Below are positions 60,726 to 64,000 of a stretch of DNA of 64,000 bases, piece by piece. The notes under the pieces were generated by a model. It searched no databases. It had not been told where the DNA came from and saw only the letters and a program-made list of their open reading frames with translations. Every line of letters begins with the position of its first letter. Position 1 is the stretch's first letter. The stretch is taken from contig NZ_QEVW01000006.1 in NCBI RefSeq assembly GCF_003287275.1, positions 434,001 to 498,000 on the forward strand, read 5' to 3'. The translations under genes were made by a program, and so were the position numbers. The stretch comes from Paenibacillus taichungensis (GTDB lineage Bacteria > Bacillota > Bacilli > Paenibacillales > Paenibacillaceae).

Positions 60726-62060
60726 TCATTCCTCCTTCATACTGGACACAGATGAATCCAAACCCATGGCGAGCAGCATGGTTCCGAATTTGGCTGAAGT
60801 CTCTGCCAGCTCCGCTTCTGCTGTAGAACCTGCCACAATACCCGCGCCAGCGAACAGTTTAAGCGTTTTTCCTTCCACTTCAGCACATCGGATCGTTACG
60901 GCCCACTCGCCGTCACCTTCGCTGTCACACCAGCCCACCATGCCGGTGAATAACCCCCGTTCAAACGGTTCCTGTTCCCGAATGGCTTCCCGAGCGGCCT
61001 GTACAGGCGTTCCACAGATTGCTGGTGTAGGATGCAGAGCAAAGGCAAGTTCCAGTGATGATGTGTTTACATCAGCAAGCTCCCCGTGGATTTCTGTAGA
61101 TAAGTGCCACATGGTCCGTGTCTGGATCAAGGAAGGTTCTGCAGGAACGGATAACTGCTTGCACAGCGGACGCAGTGCTTCCGCCACAGCCTCAATGACT
61201 ACTGCATGTTCATGCCGATCTTTGGCGGAAGCCAGTAGCGCTTCTGCACGGCGACGATCCTCAGCCGGATCTTCACTCCGGGCAGCAGATCCAGCAAGTG
61301 GATTGGCTCTTACTTTGGACCCTTTCCGGGTAACCAGTAATTCGGGACTCGCTCCGATATAAGTCCGATGGGTTTCATTTCCCTCCTCAACACTGGCGCG
61401 TTTATCCGTTGTTATATAACCTTTTGCTAGAGAGAGATTGGTCATCGGAACAGCAAATGTATATCCGTGTGTGTTATCCCTGAACAAATTACGGAGTAAC
61501 TGATGTGTGTTCACTAACGCCTGTGAAGTCACATGAAGTGTACGGGATAACACAACTTTGTGGAGATCGCCTTGATTCAGATCCAACAAAACGTTGTTTA
61601 CGCTTTGCTGAAATATGGCTCCGGCAGGTTCTTCACGCACCTCACAACCTACTGCGGCTGGGCGTTTTTCCACCGATGCTCTGGAGTCCGGGGATAAGGG
61701 TTCAGCCCATTGGATCTTCTCTGGCACAAACAGCTCCGCAGAAGAATGTATCGGATCGAACGGAATGGCGCCGACCACAATCGGCTTCGTCTGGCCCGAG
61801 CGTCTCCCCTCTTCCATCAACTGCTCCATCCGGTTAATGAACAGCTGCGTTTCTTCATTCCGCTTTTGTTCGGTAACATTAACCGCGCCCATGGAATCAG
61901 TTGTACTCCCTTCCGATACCTCCATGGCAGACCATCGAATTCGTTCCCCTTGCGCCAGCAAGGTATGTTGCGGTGAAGACCAGAAAAAGGACGTCCCCTC
62001 CCGATATTGTTCCAGAAGGTGTAAGGCGGAAGTTGCAGCAACCGTACCCGCTTTTGACAT
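60726..62060 (-). CDS. dhbC: Isochorismate synthase
   Basis: A 444-residue chorismate-utilising enzyme that turns chorismate into isochorismate, the first step to DHB. The C-terminal catalytic block is typical: TYIGASPELLV, GSAARSEDPAEDRR, the base-bearing region IHGELADV, LHPTPAICGTPVQAAREAIREQEPFERGLFTGMVGW, and RCAEVEGKTLKLFAGAGIVAGSTAEAE. It is some 45 residues longer than B. subtilis DhbC, with extra residues in the N-terminal half. The frame is open for 19 more codons upstream, overlapping dhbA, but AAGGAG lies 10 bases before the ATG at 62060. Confidence 0.93.
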   Translation of the reverse strand: MSKAGTVAATSALHLLEQYREGTSFFWSSPQHTLLAQGERIRWSAMEVSEGSTTDSMGAVNVTEQKRNEETQLFINRMEQLMEEGRRSGQTKPIVVGAIPFDPIHSSAELFVPEKIQWAEPLSPDSRASVEKRPAAVGCEVREEPAGAIFQQSVNNVLLDLNQGDLHKVVLSRTLHVTSQALVNTHQLLRNLFRDNTHGYTFAVPMTNLSLAKGYITTDKRASVEEGNETHRTYIGASPELLVTRKGSKVRANPLAGSAARSEDPAEDRRRAEALLASAKDRHEHAVVIEAVAEALRPLCKQLSVPAEPSLIQTRTMWHLSTEIHGELADVNTSSLELAFALHPTPAICGTPVQAAREAIREQEPFERGLFTGMVGWCDSEGDGEWAVTIRCAEVEGKTLKLFAGAGIVAGSTAEAELAETSAKFGTMLLAMGLDSSVSSMKEE

Positions 62061-62083
62061 GATTATCATCTCCTTATCTTGAT

Positions 62084-62869
62084 TCAGGCACCTAGCGTGG
62101 CGCCTCCGTCCACACACAATTTATGCATCGTAATATGTCTAGCCTGATCCGATACCAAAAAAAGCACACTATCCGCGATATCCGATGGCAACGCCAGCCT
62201 GTTCAGTGGAATGCCCAGTCGATATGCTTGTGGGGAACCGGCGATGACGGCCTCTGCTCCCTGCTCATCCGCCCACAATGCACGCTGCATATCGGTATCC
62301 GTCGAACCTGGAGATACAATGTTACAGCGGATATGGTCTGAGGCATATTCAAGCGCCAAACATTTGGTGAACATGGTTGAAGCTGCTTTGGAGGCTACGT
62401 AGGCAGACATGTGCATCCGGGGCACGCCAGAAGCATTTGAACCGACAGTAACAATCGCCCCCGATTGACGTTCGGCCATGTATCGCACCACAGCACGTGA
62501 CATGTAAAATACACCATGTGTATTCACATCAAAAGTTCTTGTCCATTCTTCATCACGGAGCTCACTCACAGCCCCTGTGTATAGTACTCCCGCTGCATTC
62601 ACCAGAATGCCAATCGGACCTAATGTCTTCTCAATACGCTGGATTGCATCTTCAACGGATTGACGGTTAGATATATCCATAGGACAGGCTGTTGCCTGAT
62701 GACCCTGACTATGCAGATCTGTGACCAGTTGATTCAACTGATCCTCACGTACGTCGAAAGCTGCAACAATAGCGCCCTGTTCGGCAAGCAATCTTGCCAC
62801 GGCTTCACCGATGCCTTGCGCAGCACCGGTGACTATGGCTACTTTTCCATTAACTCCTGTGTAACTCAC
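62084..62869 (-). CDS. dhbA: 2,3-dihydro-2,3-dihydroxybenzoate dehydrogenase
   Basis: A 261-residue SDR enzyme that oxidises 2,3-dihydro-2,3-DHB to DHB with [15 protein letters not shown] (from residue 14) binds the cofactor, NAAGVL is conserved, and SAYVASKAA near residue 155 holds the catalytic Tyr and Lys. [79 protein letters not shown] matches DhbA/EntA closely. The start is GTG at 62869 behind GGGAGG. A 168-base gap with only a small hairpin separates it from the besA-like gene, so the two are probably co-transcribed. Confidence 0.93.
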   Translation of the reverse strand: MSYTGVNGKVAIVTGAAQGIGEAVARLLAEQGAIVAAFDVREDQLNQLVTDLHSQGHQATACPMDISNRQSVEDAIQRIEKTLGPIGILVNAAGVLYTGAVSELRDEEWTRTFDVNTHGVFYMSRAVVRYMAERQSGAIVTVGSNASGVPRMHMSAYVASKAASTMFTKCLALEYASDHIRCNIVSPGSTDTDMQRALWADEQGAEAVIAGSPQAYRLGIPLNRLALPSDIADSVLFLVSDQARHITMHKLCVDGGATLGA

Positions 62870-63037
62870 TCCTGTTCCTCCCTTGCATTACAGCTCCCTC
62901 TCCTGTCGGAGAGATATGTTGACCTGCTGAACCCGATTGGATCATCCGTAAATCCGTAACATTTCTGTCCACTTGCCTTTCGCCCAATCTCCCATACCGA
63001 CACCTCTGATTATGAAATACTGTTCGTCACTTTCCTC

Positions 63038-63898
63038 TTACGACTCCGGGCTGCAGGCAAAACGAATCGTACGACTAATCAGAAACGGCAATACGGATAC
63101 ATGATTTTCTTCTTCAAACTCGGTATATTGAATGTCCAGACCCGGCAGATTCAGCGCAGATAATCGTTCTGTAAGACTCGAAGCCTTATCATTGTTACGC
63201 GCAGGATGTGTCTTCTCCTGTTCACCCATGCCAATCCACACCTTGACGTTCACCGGATGCTGCTCCAGCCGTGCGACAAATTCCTGTTCCTCCGCCTGCA
63301 TGACGTTCTGATTCCAGTGAAGGGAAGGACTGCCGGCAATGTAATAGCGGAAAGCTTCCGGTTTCTTGAACAACGTATGCAAAACGAACAATCCACCAAG
63401 GGAATGACCAAAAATAGCCTGTCTGCTCCGGTCAATCCGGAACTGCTGTTCCATATCCGGCTTCAGCTCTTCTTCAATAAACTGCAAGAATTCATCGGCT
63501 CCACCCTGCTTCGGTAAAGGCGTTCCATCCGAATTCTGTGTATATTCTGTTGTCGCTTGCGGGGTAAAGTCATAGTAACGGTGCGGTGAAAAAGGGCCCG
63601 CCGTTGGATACCCGATGCCAACAACAATGGCCGGAAGTGCTCCGGTCTTCTCCGGTCTGCGGCCCTGTACACGAACGGCCTCCACCATGGTGCCAAACAC
63701 CGAGTTGGCATCCAGCAGGTAGATCACCGGATATCCTGATGGCGGTGGCGCTTCTGCCGGTTGGAATACCATGATCTGATAGGCATGATTGCCGCTCTGT
63801 GATTTCATGGTCCATTGTTCGGCACGTGGAATCTGTACGGTACTGCGTGCGATATGTTCAAGGGTGCCAGATGCGGGTTGATAGGGCTGAAACGTCAT
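63038..63898 (-). CDS. besA: BesA/IroE-like siderophore trilactone esterase
   Basis: A 286-residue alpha/beta hydrolase of the BesA, Fes/IroE esterase D type. The nucleophile Ser is in IFGHSLGGLFVLH near residue 165, with GIGYPTAGPFSPHRYYDFTP and the C-terminal His in EENHVSVLPFL. In B. subtilis BesA opens the trilactone ring of ferric bacillibactin in the cytoplasm and frees the iron. The frame stays open upstream to the window edge, but GAGGAGG lies 10 bases before the ATG at 63898. No signal peptide is seen. It is first in the operon, directly behind a Fur box. Confidence 0.92.
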   Translation of the reverse strand: MTFQPYQPASGTLEHIARSTVQIPRAEQWTMKSQSGNHAYQIMVFQPAEAPPPSGYPVIYLLDANSVFGTMVEAVRVQGRRPEKTGALPAIVVGIGYPTAGPFSPHRYYDFTPQATTEYTQNSDGTPLPKQGGADEFLQFIEEELKPDMEQQFRIDRSRQAIFGHSLGGLFVLHTLFKKPEAFRYYIAGSPSLHWNQNVMQAEEQEFVARLEQHPVNVKVWIGMGEQEKTHPARNNDKASSLTERLSALNLPGLDIQYTEFEEENHVSVLPFLISRTIRFACSPES

Positions 63899-63962
63899 TA
63901 CGGATGGTTCCTCCTCGTTGTTCTGCGTATATAAGTTGAATACTGAACTACACATATTTGTA

Positions 63963-63977
63963 TGAGATTGATTCTCA
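63963..63977. promoter_or_regulatory. Fur box upstream of the siderophore operon
   Basis: TGAGATTGATTCTCA matches the 7-1-7 Fur consensus TGATAATNATTATCA at 11 of 14 defined positions and is itself an inverted repeat (TGAGA/TCTCA). It lies 65 bases upstream of the besA-like start. Iron-loaded Fur would shut the operon. Confidence 0.78.
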
Positions 63978-64000
63978 TTACCAATTATAAGAGAGTCCAT

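Overview
The window looks like a chromosomal stretch of a Paenibacillus-type, spore-forming Gram-positive bacterium of roughly 50% GC. The signs are strong AGGAGG-type ribosome binding sites, frequent TTG and GTG starts, a Spo0E-like sporulation phosphatase, a GlnL/YcbB-type response regulator, GH18 chitinases with fibronectin III and chitin-binding modules, a YteP/YtcP/YtcQ-type sugar importer, and a besA-dhbACEBF-mbtH siderophore cluster. The species cannot be named from sequence reading alone. No rRNA, tRNA, CRISPR array, prophage or insertion sequence was seen.

Layout. 1-8.7 kb: the 3' end of a chemotaxis receptor, an AGCS amino-acid symporter facing away from a GlnL-like regulator, a short Spo0E-family gene, an acetate-transporter-family protein, a small secreted protein, an XRE remnant, an acyl-CoA thioesterase, and a divergent TetR/SDR pair. 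8.8-14.9 kb: a two-component system (histidine kinase plus OmpR-type regulator) divergent from a three-gene operon of a VTC-type polyphosphate polymerase, a DUF4956 membrane protein and a large beta-helix lipoprotein. The shared promoter region carries two mirror-image regulator sites. 15-26.5 kb: two membrane-associated or regulatory orphans (an anchored methyltransferase, an FHA-winged-helix protein), a giant DUF2339 membrane protein with a tiny downstream membrane peptide, an LCP cell-wall ligase, two aldo/keto reductases, a MarR regulator, and a divergent HxlR-AIM24 / MFS efflux locus with a clear operator.

26.6-37.7 kb: two polysaccharide-use operons, both on the minus strand. One is a translationally coupled pair of chitinases. 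The other is a pectin/rhamnogalacturonan operon: two permeases, a solute-binding lipoprotein, its own LacI regulator, a GH105 hydrolase and a pectin methylesterase without a signal peptide. Upstream of it lie one perfect and one imperfect LacI-type operator and a cre-like site. No ABC ATPase is present, so the importer probably borrows a shared one. 37.9-48.2 kb: mixed housekeeping and resistance genes: AraC/Fsr-like MFS, ABC ATPase, methyltransferase, MarR/GNAT with an operator between them, an RlmN paralogue with an upstream ORF, a sodium symporter, GreA, and an arylamine N-acetyltransferase.

48.2-64 kb: a complete catecholate siderophore locus. On the plus strand is an Sfp-type phosphopantetheinyl transferase. 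Facing it on the minus strand are besA-like esterase, dhbA, dhbC, dhbE, dhbB, dhbF, mbtH and a 14-TM MFS exporter, with one Fur box at the far right end and a shared bidirectional terminator at the left. DhbACB make 2,3-dihydroxybenzoate, DhbE loads it onto the DhbB carrier domain, DhbF adds a small amino acid and threonine and cyclises, the MFS protein probably exports the product, and the BesA-like esterase would release iron after uptake. The module 1 adenylation pocket departs from the standard glycine code, so the product could be bacillibactin or the alanine-containing paenibactin.
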